Origin: Geothrix fermentans DSM 14018
GTDB taxonomy: Bacteria > Acidobacteriota > Holophagae > Holophagales > Holophagaceae
DNA: 64,000 bases
Direction: 5' to 3'
Assembly: GCF_000428885.1 (NCBI RefSeq)
Contig: NZ_AUAU01000009.1
Span: 62,001 to 126,000 of the forward strand
Positions 7,287 through 16,717 of this stretch are shown piece by piece; the first letter of the stretch is position 1; the number at the start of each line of letters is the position of its first letter. A program made the translations under genes and the position numbers. Under the pieces are notes generated by a model, which worked only from the letters and a program-made list of their open reading frames with translations, was not told where the DNA came from and did no database searches.

Positions 7287-9158
7287 TCAGTCCTCGTCGT
7301 CGTCATCGGGGGCGGCATCCGGCACGGAACCCGGCACCTCGACGGCCTTCTGGGCCTGTTCCTTGGCCAGGCGCACCCGGAGCTCGCCCAGCCGCTTCTC
7401 CAGGGCGGGGCGGTCCGGGAAGACGAAGGCCAGCGCGCGCTCCCACTGCTCGGCGGCTTCCGCCAGCTTGCCCTGCTTCTCCAGCACCTCGCCCAAGTGC
7501 TTGCGCACTTCCGGGCTGAAGGGGCTCAGCTCCGCGGCGCGGCGGAGGGTGGCCTCGGCCTCGGCCAGCTTCCCCAGCTTGAACTGGGCCCACCCCAGGC
7601 TGTCCACCACGTTGCCGTTGTCCGGCGTGGCCTTGGCGCTGGCCTCGATGAGGGCGGCGGCCTCCTCCAGGTCCTTGCCCTGCTCCAGCAGGAGGTAGCC
7701 CAGGTTGTTCTGGACCATGGGATTGCCCGGGCTGGCCTTCTGGGCCTCGCGGAGCACCCGCAGGGATTCGTCGGCGCGCCCCAGCTGGTCGTAGGCGCTG
7801 CTCTGCATGATCAGGAAGTCCACGTTGCGGATCGGCCCCAGGGTCCGGGCCCGCTCAAGCGCCACCAGGCACTTGTCCCAGCGCCGGAACTCGGACCAGA
7901 TGGCCGCCATGCCCTCCAGGTGCAGCTGTTCCAGGGCGGCGCGGGTCTCCTTCCGCGCGAAGAAGCGGTATTCCAGGTACTCGGGCGGAAGCTCCGCGGC
8001 CTGCTGGAAGAAGGGCACCTTGGGGAAGCGCGCGATGCCCTCCTTGAGGGCCGCCAGGGCGCTCTTCCAGTCGTTGCGGCTGATGAGGGCCTGGCAGGTG
8101 AACACCTGCAGCTCGCCGGCCACCTGGGGGCGGCCGGGATGCTCTTTCAGGAAGGCCAGCAGCGCGCCGCCCTTGCCTTCGAGCAGCAGCGTCTCGGCGT
8201 ACAGCGCCTGGGCCCCATCGGCGATCAGGTCGTCCTGGATCTTCCCGGCGAGCAGGCCGGCCAGCCGGGTCTCGGCCTCCTGGAACCGGCCCAGGTTCAT
8301 GAGGGCGCGGGCCGTGTTGAAGGCCGTCCGGGGCGTCACCTTCAGGGCCTCCGCCCGCTTCAGGCTCTCCAGGGCCTCCTCGAACCGCGAGGTCTGGAGC
8401 CGCACCAGGGCCACGTTCTCCCAGAGCCCCGGCTCCTGCGGCAGGTGCTGGGCCAGGAGCAGGAAACTCTCCTCCGCGTGGGCCAGGTAGCCGGCCTGGA
8501 TCTGGTCCCGGGCCAGCTCCTCCAGCATGCGGAGGTGGCGCTCGTCGGGGTTCCGGGCATTGAGGGCCAGCACGGACTCCCGCCGGCCCTCGTAGTTCTG
8601 GAGGGCCCGGGCGTGGATGACGGCCCGTTCCCAGGCCCCCAGGAAGCTGGGGCGGAGGCGGCCCAGGTGCAGCCAGGCGTTCAGGGCCCCCTCGCCATCC
8701 TTCCTGCGCTCGGACACCTCGCCCAGCCGGGCCCACAGTTCGGGATCCTGGGGCAGCAGGGCCGCGGCCGTCCGCAGCTCGCGGGCCGCCTCCGGCGCCA
8801 GGGCCTCGTCCTTCTGGAAGAGCTGGTACAGGAGCAGGCCCAGGTGGGCGCGGGCCTCGGCGTTCCGGGGCGCCAGCGCCACGGCCTTGCGGGCCGGGGC
8901 CAGGGCGCCCTGGGGGTCCTGGGCCTCCTGGAGGGACTCCGAGAGCCGGAGGTGGACCTCCGCGCTCTCCGGCACCAGCGTCGCCACCCGCCTGTAGATG
9001 GCGGCGGCGGCGACGGGGTCCGAGCCTCCCCCGCGGATCTGCAGGGCCCGGGCCTGCAGCATCAGCGCCCGGGCGTCCTCCGGGGGGGCGGCCGCCAGGT
9101 TCGCTGCTAGGTTCGCCGCCAGGAGGGCGGCCAGGAGGGGATGCCGGAGGTCAGGCAC
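7287..9158 (-). CDS. Tetratricopeptide repeat protein, exported
   Basis: About 623 aa from the GTG at 9158. I prefer this start because GGGAGG lies 6 bases upstream and the protein then begins with a good signal peptide (MPDLRHPLLAALLAANLA...). An ATG at 9197 would add 13 residues and deepen the overlap with aroB. The body is an array of TPR units with the usual spacing (for example NLGYLLLEQGKDLEEAAALIEAS and SLGWAQFKLGKLAEAEATL), and the protein ends in a run of Asp/Glu. Such proteins act as periplasmic scaffolds. It overlaps the aroB stop by 8 bases. Confidence 0.85.
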   Translation of the reverse strand: MPDLRHPLLAALLAANLAANLAAAPPEDARALMLQARALQIRGGGSDPVAAAAIYRRVATLVPESAEVHLRLSESLQEAQDPQGALAPARKAVALAPRNAEARAHLGLLLYQLFQKDEALAPEAARELRTAAALLPQDPELWARLGEVSERRKDGEGALNAWLHLGRLRPSFLGAWERAVIHARALQNYEGRRESVLALNARNPDERHLRMLEELARDQIQAGYLAHAEESFLLLAQHLPQEPGLWENVALVRLQTSRFEEALESLKRAEALKVTPRTAFNTARALMNLGRFQEAETRLAGLLAGKIQDDLIADGAQALYAETLLLEGKGGALLAFLKEHPGRPQVAGELQVFTCQALISRNDWKSALAALKEGIARFPKVPFFQQAAELPPEYLEYRFFARKETRAALEQLHLEGMAAIWSEFRRWDKCLVALERARTLGPIRNVDFLIMQSSAYDQLGRADESLRVLREAQKASPGNPMVQNNLGYLLLEQGKDLEEAAALIEASAKATPDNGNVVDSLGWAQFKLGKLAEAEATLRRAAELSPFSPEVRKHLGEVLEKQGKLAEAAEQWERALAFVFPDRPALEKRLGELRVRLAKEQAQKAVEVPGSVPDAAPDDDDED

Positions 9159-10215
9159 GGGAGGCCTCCCGCTCAAGCAGATCGATGAGGCGGGCATGGG
9201 GGGATTCCCAGGCCCCGGGGGGCAGCGTGCGCTGGATGGCGGGTTCGCCGAAGCGCGGGAGGATGCAGTGGATCTCCGTGGCCGGAGCGTCCTCGGCGGC
9301 CCCCGGGACGTGCTTGGCCTTCTTGTCCCGGAGCAGCAGGGGCAGGCAGGCCGGCCAGGGGGCGACCAGCGGCGCCAGCGGTGCGAGCCGCCGGGCCAGG
9401 GTTTCCAGGAAGGCGGCGGGGAAGGCCTTCAGACCCAGTTCCTCCGACAGCAGGCAGGAGCCCAGCAGCCCCAGTCCCACCGCCTCCCCGTGGAGCAGGC
9501 CGTAGCCCGAGCCGGCCTCCAGGGCGTGGCCCAGGGTGTGGCCCAGGTTCAGGAGCCGCCGCTCGCCGGCCTCCCGGGGATCGCGATGCACCACGCCGGC
9601 CTTGTAGGCCAGGGCCCGCTCCACCCAGGCGAACCGCACGGGCCCGTCCTGGAGCATCTCCGTGGCCCAGGCGGTCTCACCCTGGATGAGGGCGGTCTTC
9701 ACGAGTTCCCAGCGGCCGTTCTCCAGGTGCCGGACGGGGAGAGTCTCCAGAAAGGAGGTGCAGGCCACCAGGCGGCGCGGCGCATGGAAGGCGCCCACCA
9801 GGTTCTTGCCCGCGGCCAGGTCCACGCCGGTCTTGCCGCCCAGGGCCGCGTCCGCCATGGCCAGCAGTGAGGTGGGCCACACCTGCCAGGCGACGCCCCG
9901 CAGGTAGAGGGCCGAGGCCAGGCCTGCCATATCCGAGAGGACGCCGCCGCCCAGGGCGACCACCGTGGCGTCCCGGTGCAGGGGCACGCGGGCCCAGTGC
10001 TCCAGCCAGGGGAGGATGGTCCGGAGCTTCTTCTCCTCCTCGGACACGGAGATCCAGAGGGCGTGGCTGGGTTCCGGCAGGCCAGCGCCGGTCCAGGCCT
10101 CGCGCAGGCGGACGTCGCCCACCAGGGTCCAGGGCCCCTCGGGCAGCAGCACGGGATCCGGCGTCTCCTGGACGAAGACCTCGGTGGCGAATCCGGTGGG
10201 CGTGGCGAGCCTCAT
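9151..10215 (-). CDS. aroB: 3-dehydroquinate synthase
   Basis: 354 aa. It converts DAHP to 3-dehydroquinate in the shikimate pathway using NAD and a divalent metal. Visible family features are the nucleotide loop GGGVLSDMAG, the downstream LGGKTGVDLAAGKNLVGAFHAP block, and metal ligands in LNLGHTLGHALE and HGEAVGLG. The N-terminus is shorter than in E. coli, but the catalytic core is complete. Its ATG overlaps the stop of the upstream peptidase gene (ATGA). A shikimate kinase domain is encoded about 4 kb away in a fusion gene on the opposite strand. Confidence 0.95.
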   Translation of the reverse strand: MRLATPTGFATEVFVQETPDPVLLPEGPWTLVGDVRLREAWTGAGLPEPSHALWISVSEEEKKLRTILPWLEHWARVPLHRDATVVALGGGVLSDMAGLASALYLRGVAWQVWPTSLLAMADAALGGKTGVDLAAGKNLVGAFHAPRRLVACTSFLETLPVRHLENGRWELVKTALIQGETAWATEMLQDGPVRFAWVERALAYKAGVVHRDPREAGERRLLNLGHTLGHALEAGSGYGLLHGEAVGLGLLGSCLLSEELGLKAFPAAFLETLARRLAPLAPLVAPWPACLPLLLRDKKAKHVPGAAEDAPATEIHCILPRFGEPAIQRTLPPGAWESPHARLIDLLEREASRA

Positions 10216-11963
10216 GAGCGGCCTTTCAGCGTGGCCTCGGCCTGCATGGTCTGGTCTCCCCGGAGCCATTGGACCACGGCCTTGTCGCCGGGTTTGTGGG
10301 CACCGAGGGCGTCCATGAAATCGTAGATGTTCTTCACGGCCCTGCCACCGAACCGGATGATGATGTCGCCGGCCTGGAGCCCCATGGCCTCGGCCGTGGA
10401 ACCGCGGGTCACACCGTTGATGCGGAAGCCCTTCGGGTTGTCCGCGTAGTCCGGCAGCGTGCCGAAGGCCACCCGCATGGGGCCCCCGTTGCCCCGCATC
10501 ACGATCTTGGCGGTCTCGGGGTCGAAGGCGGGCACCGTCTCGGCGTCGGCCAGGTCCAGGGCCAGGGTCCGCCCATAGGCCGCCAGCTTCGCCAGGCCCG
10601 CGAAGTTGATGCGGTCCGCGGTGTCCGTGGGGCGGTGGTACTCGCCGTGGATCCCCGTGAAGAAGAAGAAGGTGGGGATCTTCGCCTGGGAGAAGCTCAT
10701 GTGGTCCGAGCCGCCCACGGCCGCGCCCACGTCGGCGCTGATGGAGAAGTCCGCGGGCGCCAGCTTCTTCGCGGCCTCCAGGGCGGACTTCGGCGCCCCC
10801 AGGCCGCCCATCAGCAGCTTCGGGGCGGCGGGATCCAGGCGGCCCACCATGTCGAAGTTGAGCATGAACTTCACGGATTCCAGGGGATGGGTGGGGTGCT
10901 GGATCCAGTGGCTGGAGCCCAGCAGGCCCTCCTCCTCGCCCCCAAAGTGCATGAGCAGGATGGAGCGCCGGGGCCGGGCCTCCTTCAGTTCCCGCCCCAG
11001 CTCCACCACCAGGGCGGCGCCCGAGGCGTTGTCGTCGGCGCCGGGATGCACCTGTCCCCGGGCTTCGGCGCCGCCCAGGCTGTGGCGCTCGCCCAGGCCC
11101 AGGTGGTCCAGGTGCGCGCCGAGGACGATGTATTCCTTCCGCAGCTGGGGATCGCGGCCGGGGATCAGGGCCACCACGTTGGGCACCTGGGCCTCCTCCC
11201 GGTGCAGCTTCAGCTTCAGGGTGAGGGTGGTCCAGGGGGCGTAGATGAAGTCCTGGCTGGCGGGCTTCCCCGTGTCCCGGATGGCCTTGAGCCGGGCCTG
11301 GAGGTCTCCGCAGGCGTCCCCGAGGGCGCCCACCGAGAGGCTGAGCACCGGGATGTCCAGCTTCACGGGGCCCTCCTCTCGCTGCAGGGGCCGGGCGGGG
11401 CCGTCCTCCAGCACCAGCACCGCGGCGGCCCGCTCGGTCTCCAGCCGCTTCACCCGGGCCAGCAGGCTCCGCTCGCCCCGGGGCAGGTGGGCGAAGCCGT
11501 CCGTATCCGGCAGGGTCCGGGCGATGACCACCACGCGGTCCTTCACCTCCATGCCCGCGAAATCGTCGTAGCCCCCGGGGACCCGGACCCCGTGGCCGAG
11601 GAAGACCAGGGGCTTCCGCCGGAAGTCCGCGTCCCCGCTGAAGCCGACAGCCTCCACGTCCCGGCCCCAGACGAGCGGCCGCTCCTCCTCGCCGTGGGTC
11701 AGCAGGGCGCCCTGCTCCTCCCGCGCCACCTTCGCGATGAAGGGGAAGCGCTGGATCTCGGCCTTCAGGCCCAGGGCCTTCCACTCCCGTAGGATGTGGG
11801 CGGCCGCCCGGTCCAGTTCCGGGTAGCCGTTGCCCCGGCCCTTGAGCTCCGGCGAGGCCAGGAACGCCACGTCCCGGCGAAGCCGGCCCTCGGCCGCGGA
11901 CCCGGACGGCGGCACCTGCGCCACGAGGGCGGCGGCAAGGAAGGCGGAAATCCAGGGGCCCAT
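10212..11963 (-). CDS. M28-family zinc aminopeptidase with PA and PDZ domains
   Basis: 583 aa with an N-terminal signal peptide. A protease-associated-like insert (about residues 100-220) precedes the M28 catalytic core. Zinc ligands and catalytic residues are visible in order: GAHLDHLG, HPGADDNASGAA, FGGEEEGLLG, NFDMVGR, and the late His in EYHRPTDT. A C-terminal PDZ-type domain (about residues 480-583, containing GFRINGVTRGSTAEAMGLQAGD) follows. The enzyme is likely periplasmic, trimming peptides. Its stop overlaps the aroB start. It diverges from the MsbA-type gene with a 71-bp shared upstream gap. Confidence 0.92.
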   Translation of the reverse strand: MGPWISAFLAAALVAQVPPSGSAAEGRLRRDVAFLASPELKGRGNGYPELDRAAAHILREWKALGLKAEIQRFPFIAKVAREEQGALLTHGEEERPLVWGRDVEAVGFSGDADFRRKPLVFLGHGVRVPGGYDDFAGMEVKDRVVVIARTLPDTDGFAHLPRGERSLLARVKRLETERAAAVLVLEDGPARPLQREEGPVKLDIPVLSLSVGALGDACGDLQARLKAIRDTGKPASQDFIYAPWTTLTLKLKLHREEAQVPNVVALIPGRDPQLRKEYIVLGAHLDHLGLGERHSLGGAEARGQVHPGADDNASGAALVVELGRELKEARPRRSILLMHFGGEEEGLLGSSHWIQHPTHPLESVKFMLNFDMVGRLDPAAPKLLMGGLGAPKSALEAAKKLAPADFSISADVGAAVGGSDHMSFSQAKIPTFFFFTGIHGEYHRPTDTADRINFAGLAKLAAYGRTLALDLADAETVPAFDPETAKIVMRGNGGPMRVAFGTLPDYADNPKGFRINGVTRGSTAEAMGLQAGDIIIRFGGRAVKNIYDFMDALGAHKPGDKAVVQWLRGDQTMQAEATLKGRS

Positions 11964-12034
11964 GTCGTCTCCAGGCTCTCTCTACTGTAGCGGCGCCGCC
12001 TGGATCCCGGGGATTCCTGTGGGAGAATGGCCCC

Positions 12035-13822
12035 ATGTCCGAACAGGAAGCCTTCTTCCAGTCCGATCGCGTGGACCAGCGGCCCATGCGCCACACGCTG
12101 CTGTGGCGCCTGGCGGGCTACCTTCGCCCCCAGTGGGCGGCGCTCCTGGCGCTTCTGGTCCTCATGGCTCTCGGCGCCTTCCTGGAGGTGCTGCCCTCGG
12201 AGCTGACTCTGCGGCTCATCAACCGCTTCATGGACCAGGGCAGCCTGAAGGGCGCCGCGCCCATGGTGGCGGGATTCTTCGGGGTGCTCATCGCGGGCTT
12301 CCTGGTGAGCTTCGCCCGCTACTTCCTGCTGGCCCGGGTGGGCCAGCAGGCCATGCTCGAACTGCGGGTGCAGCTGTTCGCGCACCTCATGGGCCGCAGC
12401 ACGGACTTCTTCCACCGGAATCCCGTGGGCCGCCTCATGACCCGCGTCACCAGCGACGTCCAGAACCTCAACGAGATGTTCGCCTCGGGCTTCGTGGCCA
12501 TCGTGGGGGACGCCCTCTCGCTGCTGGCCATCGTGGCCTGGATGTTCTGGACCCACGTCGGCATGGCCCTGGTGGCGCTGGTGATCCTCCCCTTCCTGCT
12601 GGTCGCCACCGAGTTCTTCCGCCGCCGGGCCGGCGAGGCCTTCCGGGAGACCCAGCGGCGCTACGCCAGCATCAACGCCTTCCTCCAGGAGCAGATCTCC
12701 GGCATGGGCCTGGTGCAGGTGAACGCCCAGGAGGGGCGGAGCGGCGCCCAGTTCAAGGAGCTGAACGAGGACTACTTCCAGGCCTTCCTCCGCACCATCT
12801 TCGCCTACGCCGTGTTCTTCCCCGTGGTGGAGTTCATCACCTCGGGAACGCTGGCCGCCCTCATCTTCTACGCGGGCTTCAAGCTCCAGGCGGGGGCCAT
12901 CACCTGGGGCCTGCTGCTGGCCTTCATCCAGCAGTCGGGGCGGTTCTTCCGGCCCATCCGGGAACTGGCCGAGCGCTACAACGTGATGCAGACGGCCCTG
13001 GCCTCCAGCGAGCGCATCTTCCGCCTGCTGGACAACCGGGAGGAGATCGCCGAGGCCCCCGACGCGAAACCCGCCGCCTTCGCGAACGAAGTCCGCCTGG
13101 AGAACGTCACCTTCGCCTACGAGGAGGGGGGCCGGAAGGTGGTGCGTGACCTCAGCGGCGCCATCCCCAAGGGCAAGCGCATCGCCGTGGTGGGCCACAC
13201 CGGCGCCGGCAAGAGCACCCTCATCAACCTGCTGATGCGCTTCTACGACGTGCACGAGGGCCGCATCACCGTGGACGGGGTGGACGTGCGGGACCTGAAG
13301 ATCCGCAGCCTGCGGGACCTCTTCGGCCTGGTGCTCCAGGATGTCTTCGTGTTCTCCGGCACCCTGCGCGACAACATCGTGCTGGACCGCCCCCTGGACG
13401 AGGCCCGCCTGGCCTCGGTGCTGGAGCAGAGCCAGCTGAAGGGCCTGGTGGCCCGCCTGCCCCAGGGCCTGGACACCCAGGTGGGCGAGCGGGGCCAGAA
13501 GCTCAGCGCCGGCGAACGGCAGCTGCTGGCCTTCGCCCGCATGCTCTACCTCGAGCCCGCCGTGCTCCTGCTGGACGAGGCCACCGCCAACATCGACTCC
13601 GAGACCGAGGCCAAGATCCAGAACGTCATCGAGCATGTGAGCCACCGCCTCACCACCTTCACCATCGCCCACCGCCTCTCCACCATCCGCGACGCCGACG
13701 AGATCTGGGTCATGGACCAGGGCGCCCTCGTGGAGCGCGGCAACCACGACGCCCTCATCGCCCAGGACGGCGTGTACGCCAAGCTCGTGCGGCTGCAGTT
13801 CGCGGATTCGGAAGCGGCCTAG
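12035..13822 (+). CDS. MsbA-type ABC exporter, transmembrane domain fused to ATPase
   Basis: 595 aa half-transporter. The N-terminal six-helix membrane domain occupies roughly residues 25-310. The ATPase follows with Walker A GHTGAGKST, the Q-loop GLVLQDVFVFSGTLRDN, the ABC signature LSAGERQ and Walker B VLLLDEAT, plus the switch His in TIAHRLST. It functions as a homodimer. Sequence style matches lipid/multidrug exporters (MsbA, BmrA). Lipid A flipping is plausible for an outer-membrane bacterium but cannot be separated from drug export by sequence alone. The next gene starts 10 bases downstream. Confidence 0.93.
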   Translation: MSEQEAFFQSDRVDQRPMRHTLLWRLAGYLRPQWAALLALLVLMALGAFLEVLPSELTLRLINRFMDQGSLKGAAPMVAGFFGVLIAGFLVSFARYFLLARVGQQAMLELRVQLFAHLMGRSTDFFHRNPVGRLMTRVTSDVQNLNEMFASGFVAIVGDALSLLAIVAWMFWTHVGMALVALVILPFLLVATEFFRRRAGEAFRETQRRYASINAFLQEQISGMGLVQVNAQEGRSGAQFKELNEDYFQAFLRTIFAYAVFFPVVEFITSGTLAALIFYAGFKLQAGAITWGLLLAFIQQSGRFFRPIRELAERYNVMQTALASSERIFRLLDNREEIAEAPDAKPAAFANEVRLENVTFAYEEGGRKVVRDLSGAIPKGKRIAVVGHTGAGKSTLINLLMRFYDVHEGRITVDGVDVRDLKIRSLRDLFGLVLQDVFVFSGTLRDNIVLDRPLDEARLASVLEQSQLKGLVARLPQGLDTQVGERGQKLSAGERQLLAFARMLYLEPAVLLLDEATANIDSETEAKIQNVIEHVSHRLTTFTIAHRLSTIRDADEIWVMDQGALVERGNHDALIAQDGVYAKLVRLQFADSEAA

Positions 13823-13831
13823 ACTGGAGCC

Positions 13832-14983
13832 ATGCTCCCCCTCCCGCCCCTCTACCCCGTCACCGATGCCTCGCGCCCCGAGCCGCTGTCGGCGCAGATC
13901 CGGCGGCTGGGGGAGGCGGGGTTCCCGCTGGTGCAGTTCCGGGGGAAGCCCCTGGATGCGAAGGCCCAGTGGACCGAGCTTCGCGCGGCCCTGGCGGACG
14001 CGGCGGCGAACGGGGGCTGGCCCTTCATCTGCGTGAACGACCGGGCGGACCTGGCCATGCTGGCGGCCCAGGAGGGGCTCGCCCCCTGGGGCCTGCACCT
14101 GGGCCAAGGGGACCTGCCCGCGGCCGAAGCGCTCCGCCTCCCGGGTCTGGGCCGCTGCCACATCGGCGCCTCCACCCATGCGCCGGCCGAGTGGGAGGCG
14201 GCGGACACCGCTTGCGATCACGCGGGGGTGGGCCCCTTCCGGGGCACGGCCACCAAGTCGGACCATGCGGCTCCCATCGGGCTGGAGGGCCTGCGCGCCG
14301 GCTGCACGGCCCTGCGGGCCCAGGGCCTCACCCCCATCGCCATCGGGGGGCTGGGCCCCGCGGACGCCGCCGCCTGCTTCGAGGCCGGGGCCGAGGCCCT
14401 GGCCATGGTGGGCGAGGTCCACCGGAGCGCCGATCCCGCCACCCTGGGCTGGGAGGTCCAGCGGGCGCGATGGCGGGTCCGGCCGCCCTTCCGGCCGGGG
14501 CAGGGCGTGGTGATCCTGGGCGGCAGCGGCGCCGGCAAGAGCACCCTCGGCCGGCGCCTGGCGAAGCGCCTGGCTCTCCCCTTCCGCGACCTGGACGATG
14601 TAATCGAAGCCGACCAGGGCCTCCCGGTGAATGCCATCTTCGCCCAGCGCGGCGAAGGCGCCTTCAGGGCCCTGGAGGCCGCCCTGCTGCCCACCCTCAT
14701 GGCTTCGCCCGCGGTGGTGGCCCTGGGGGGCGGCGCCTGGGAGACGCCGGCCAACCGCGAGGCCGTGGCCGCGGCCGGGTTCGCCCCGCTCTGGCTGGCA
14801 GAGCCGCCCCTGCGGGCCTGGGAGCGGGTGGGCCGGGACCCCCGGCGGCCCCTGGCCCAGGACCGGAGCGCCTTCATGGCCCGCTGCGCCGCCCGGGCCG
14901 CGGCCTGGTCCCTGGCCCCGGCCCTGCTCCCCTTCGGCCGGGGACCCGAGGATCTTGTCTCCGCCCTGATGGCGGCTTGGTAG
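13832..14983 (+). CDS. Fusion protein: ThiE/TenI-type thiamine phosphate synthase domain + shikimate kinase
   Basis: 383 aa in two complete domains. Residues 1-205 are a ThiE/TenI TIM barrel: VNDRADLA, GLHLGQGDLP, HIGASTH, GVGPFRGTATKSDH and AIGGLGPADAAACFEAGAEALAMVG. Residues 222-383 are shikimate kinase: Walker A GGSGAGKS (230-237), shikimate-binding FRDLDDVIE, the FAQRGEGAFR motif and the GGG loop at 299-301. The shikimate kinase would supply the ATP step after AroB. ThiE makes thiamine phosphate, while TenI members are thiazole tautomerases. This pairing joins two unrelated pathways. A TAGACT hexamer lies 6 bases before the ATG, suggesting possible leaderless transcription. Confidence 0.88.
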   Translation: MLPLPPLYPVTDASRPEPLSAQIRRLGEAGFPLVQFRGKPLDAKAQWTELRAALADAAANGGWPFICVNDRADLAMLAAQEGLAPWGLHLGQGDLPAAEALRLPGLGRCHIGASTHAPAEWEAADTACDHAGVGPFRGTATKSDHAAPIGLEGLRAGCTALRAQGLTPIAIGGLGPADAAACFEAGAEALAMVGEVHRSADPATLGWEVQRARWRVRPPFRPGQGVVILGGSGAGKSTLGRRLAKRLALPFRDLDDVIEADQGLPVNAIFAQRGEGAFRALEAALLPTLMASPAVVALGGGAWETPANREAVAAAGFAPLWLAEPPLRAWERVGRDPRRPLAQDRSAFMARCAARAAAWSLAPALLPFGRGPEDLVSALMAAW

Positions 14984-15011
14984 ACTGGACCATTCCCCCA
15001 GGAATATCCCA

Positions 15012-15752
15012 TTGGATCTGATCCTCTCCGATCTGCATTCGAACCTGCACGCCCTGCGGGCGGTGCTGCGGTTCGCGCGGCGGCGGGCCATCCACCGCTT
15101 CGTGCTGCTGGGGGACCTGGTGGGCTATGGGGCCCATCCCAACCAGCTCCTGGACAAGGTGCGGGAGCTGCGGCCGCGCTTCGCGGTCCGGGGCAACCAC
15201 GACAAGGTGTGCGCGGGCCTGGAGCCCGATGGCGCCTTCAGCCTGCCCGCCCGCCAGGCCGCGGACTGGACCCGGGAGCGGCTGCGCCAGGACAACTGGC
15301 GCTTCCTGGCGGACCTGCCGGAGGGACCCCAGTGGGTGGGCGGGGACTACCAGATCGCCCACGGGTCGCCGGGGGACGAGGACGCCTACCTGCTCCACAT
15401 GCGCGAGATCGGCATGGCCTTCGACGCCTTCGAAGGACCTCTCTGCTTCTTCGGCCACACCCACCTGCCCGGCTGCTTCGAGCTGGACGAGACGCAGGGG
15501 CGGCTCACCTGGATCTGCCTCCAGCCCGGCGAGTGGTTCCAGATGCAGCCGCAGTGCCGCTACCTCATGAATCCCGGGTCCGTGGGCCAGCCGCGGGACC
15601 GGGACCCCAGGCTCTCCTTCATGACCTATGACCCGAAACGGCGGCGGGTGCGCCTCCTCCGCCTCGAGTACGATGTGCATGGCGCCGCCAAGGCCATCCT
15701 GGCCGCAGGGCTGCACCCCAACCTGGCTGACAGGTTGAGCCAAGGCATTTGA
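15012..15752 (+). CDS. Calcineurin-like metallophosphoesterase (YfcE/MJ0936-like)
   Basis: 246 aa with TTG start. All metallophosphoesterase motifs are in order: SDLHSNLHAL at the N-terminus, GDLVGYGAHPN, GNHDK, a His-Gly in AHGSPGDED, and GHTHLP. These coordinate a two-metal centre. The protein lacks a signal peptide, so it is cytoplasmic. The short N-terminus leaves the first Asp at residue 7, which supports the TTG start. It lies 28 bases after the ThiE-AroK fusion and 13 bases before the PilZ gene on the same strand. Substrate unknown; phosphodiesterase activity is the family default. Confidence 0.88.
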   Translation: MDLILSDLHSNLHALRAVLRFARRRAIHRFVLLGDLVGYGAHPNQLLDKVRELRPRFAVRGNHDKVCAGLEPDGAFSLPARQAADWTRERLRQDNWRFLADLPEGPQWVGGDYQIAHGSPGDEDAYLLHMREIGMAFDAFEGPLCFFGHTHLPGCFELDETQGRLTWICLQPGEWFQMQPQCRYLMNPGSVGQPRDRDPRLSFMTYDPKRRRVRLLRLEYDVHGAAKAILAAGLHPNLADRLSQGI

Positions 15753-15765
15753 AAGGCATCACCCC

Positions 15766-16467
15766 ATGGGATACCCCACCTCCGCCCTGTCGGCCCCCGT
15801 CCTGGAGCAGTTCCTCATCCAGGCCCGCCTCACCGGCGCGGTGGCGAGCCTGCGGCTCCAGACCGCCACCTCCCGCCTCCTGGGGGACCTCCGCATCCGT
15901 GCCTTCCGCCCCGGCTCCACGCTGGACCTCTCCGGCATCCACCCCCGCGATGCCGTGCCCGCCGAAGGGACGCCCGTGACCCTCACGGTGCTCCTGGGCG
16001 AGGAGGTGCTCACCCTCGAGTCCCTCCTCCTCCCGCCTCTCTTCGATGAAGGCGGCGACACCCTCCTGCGCCTGGACTGGCCCCGCGAGCCCGCGCAGCT
16101 GCACCGCCGGCGGGATATGCGCGTGGCGGCCCCGGAGCAGGCACCCCTGAAGGTCCGGGTGGGCCTGGGCGGGCGCACCCTCGACGCCCTGCTGGTGAAC
16201 CTCACGGAAACCGGCGTGGGTCTCGCCTTGGAGGAGGTCCTCATGGTGGACCTCCATGCCCCCGTGGAGATCGATGCCCAGCTGCCGGACGGCTCCGAAC
16301 TCCACTGCCCCGGCGAAGTCAGGCACCTGGCCTACCTGGAGGGCCAGGAGTATCCCACCCGCCTCGGCGTGGTGCTGACCCCGGGCCCGGACGTGGACCT
16401 GGAGCCCATCCACCGCTTCATCCAGGCCCGCCGCACGGACCGCTCCCAGGGCTTCCGGCAGGGCTGA
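15766..16467 (+). CDS. PilZ domain protein (c-di-GMP effector candidate)
   Basis: 233 aa. The N-terminal 110 residues form a YcgR-like beta domain. The C-terminal PilZ domain begins with the arginine cluster RRRDMR (about residues 114-119) and contains the second motif as NLTETGVGL (the usual D/NxSxxG, here NLTETG). Both c-di-GMP-binding signatures are therefore recognisable, although the second is degenerate. The ATG has an AAAGG ribosome site. It ends 11 bases before the convergent MoaD-like gene. The likely role is motility or adhesion control. Confidence 0.8.
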   Translation: MGYPTSALSAPVLEQFLIQARLTGAVASLRLQTATSRLLGDLRIRAFRPGSTLDLSGIHPRDAVPAEGTPVTLTVLLGEEVLTLESLLLPPLFDEGGDTLLRLDWPREPAQLHRRRDMRVAAPEQAPLKVRVGLGGRTLDALLVNLTETGVGLALEEVLMVDLHAPVEIDAQLPDGSELHCPGEVRHLAYLEGQEYPTRLGVVLTPGPDVDLEPIHRFIQARRTDRSQGFRQG

Positions 16468-16477
16468 ACCCGGTTGA

Positions 16478-16702
16478 TCAGCCTCCGCCCACGAGCGGGA
16501 AGATCGCCAGGACATCGTGCGGCTCCAGGGCCTGGTCCAGGGGCGCATGCTCCCCGTTAACCATGACGATGCCCAGCTCGCCGGCCCGGAGCCCCAGCTC
16601 CCGGACGATGTCTCCGCACCGGGTGCCCTCCCGCCACGGACGGATGTCCTCCTTGAACCGTCCGTGGCGGAGGTGGGCGAAGAGCTTGATCGTGATGACC
16701 AC
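16478..16702 (-). CDS. MoaD/ThiS-family small sulfur-carrier-like protein
   Basis: 74 aa beta-grasp protein ending in the Gly-Gly tail (PLVGGG) that ubiquitin-like sulfur carriers use for thiocarboxylation. The N-terminus MVITIKLFAHLRHG and the VNGEHAPLDQALEPHDVLAIFP block match MoaD. It begins 15 bases after the stop of the adjacent aldehyde oxidoreductase gene on the same strand, and MoaD-like proteins typically accompany such enzymes to help build the bis-pyranopterin tungsten cofactor. A general molybdopterin MoaD elsewhere in the genome cannot be excluded. Confidence 0.85.
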   Translation of the reverse strand: MVITIKLFAHLRHGRFKEDIRPWREGTRCGDIVRELGLRAGELGIVMVNGEHAPLDQALEPHDVLAIFPLVGGG

Positions 16703-16717
16703 CGTGCCTCCGCGGGC

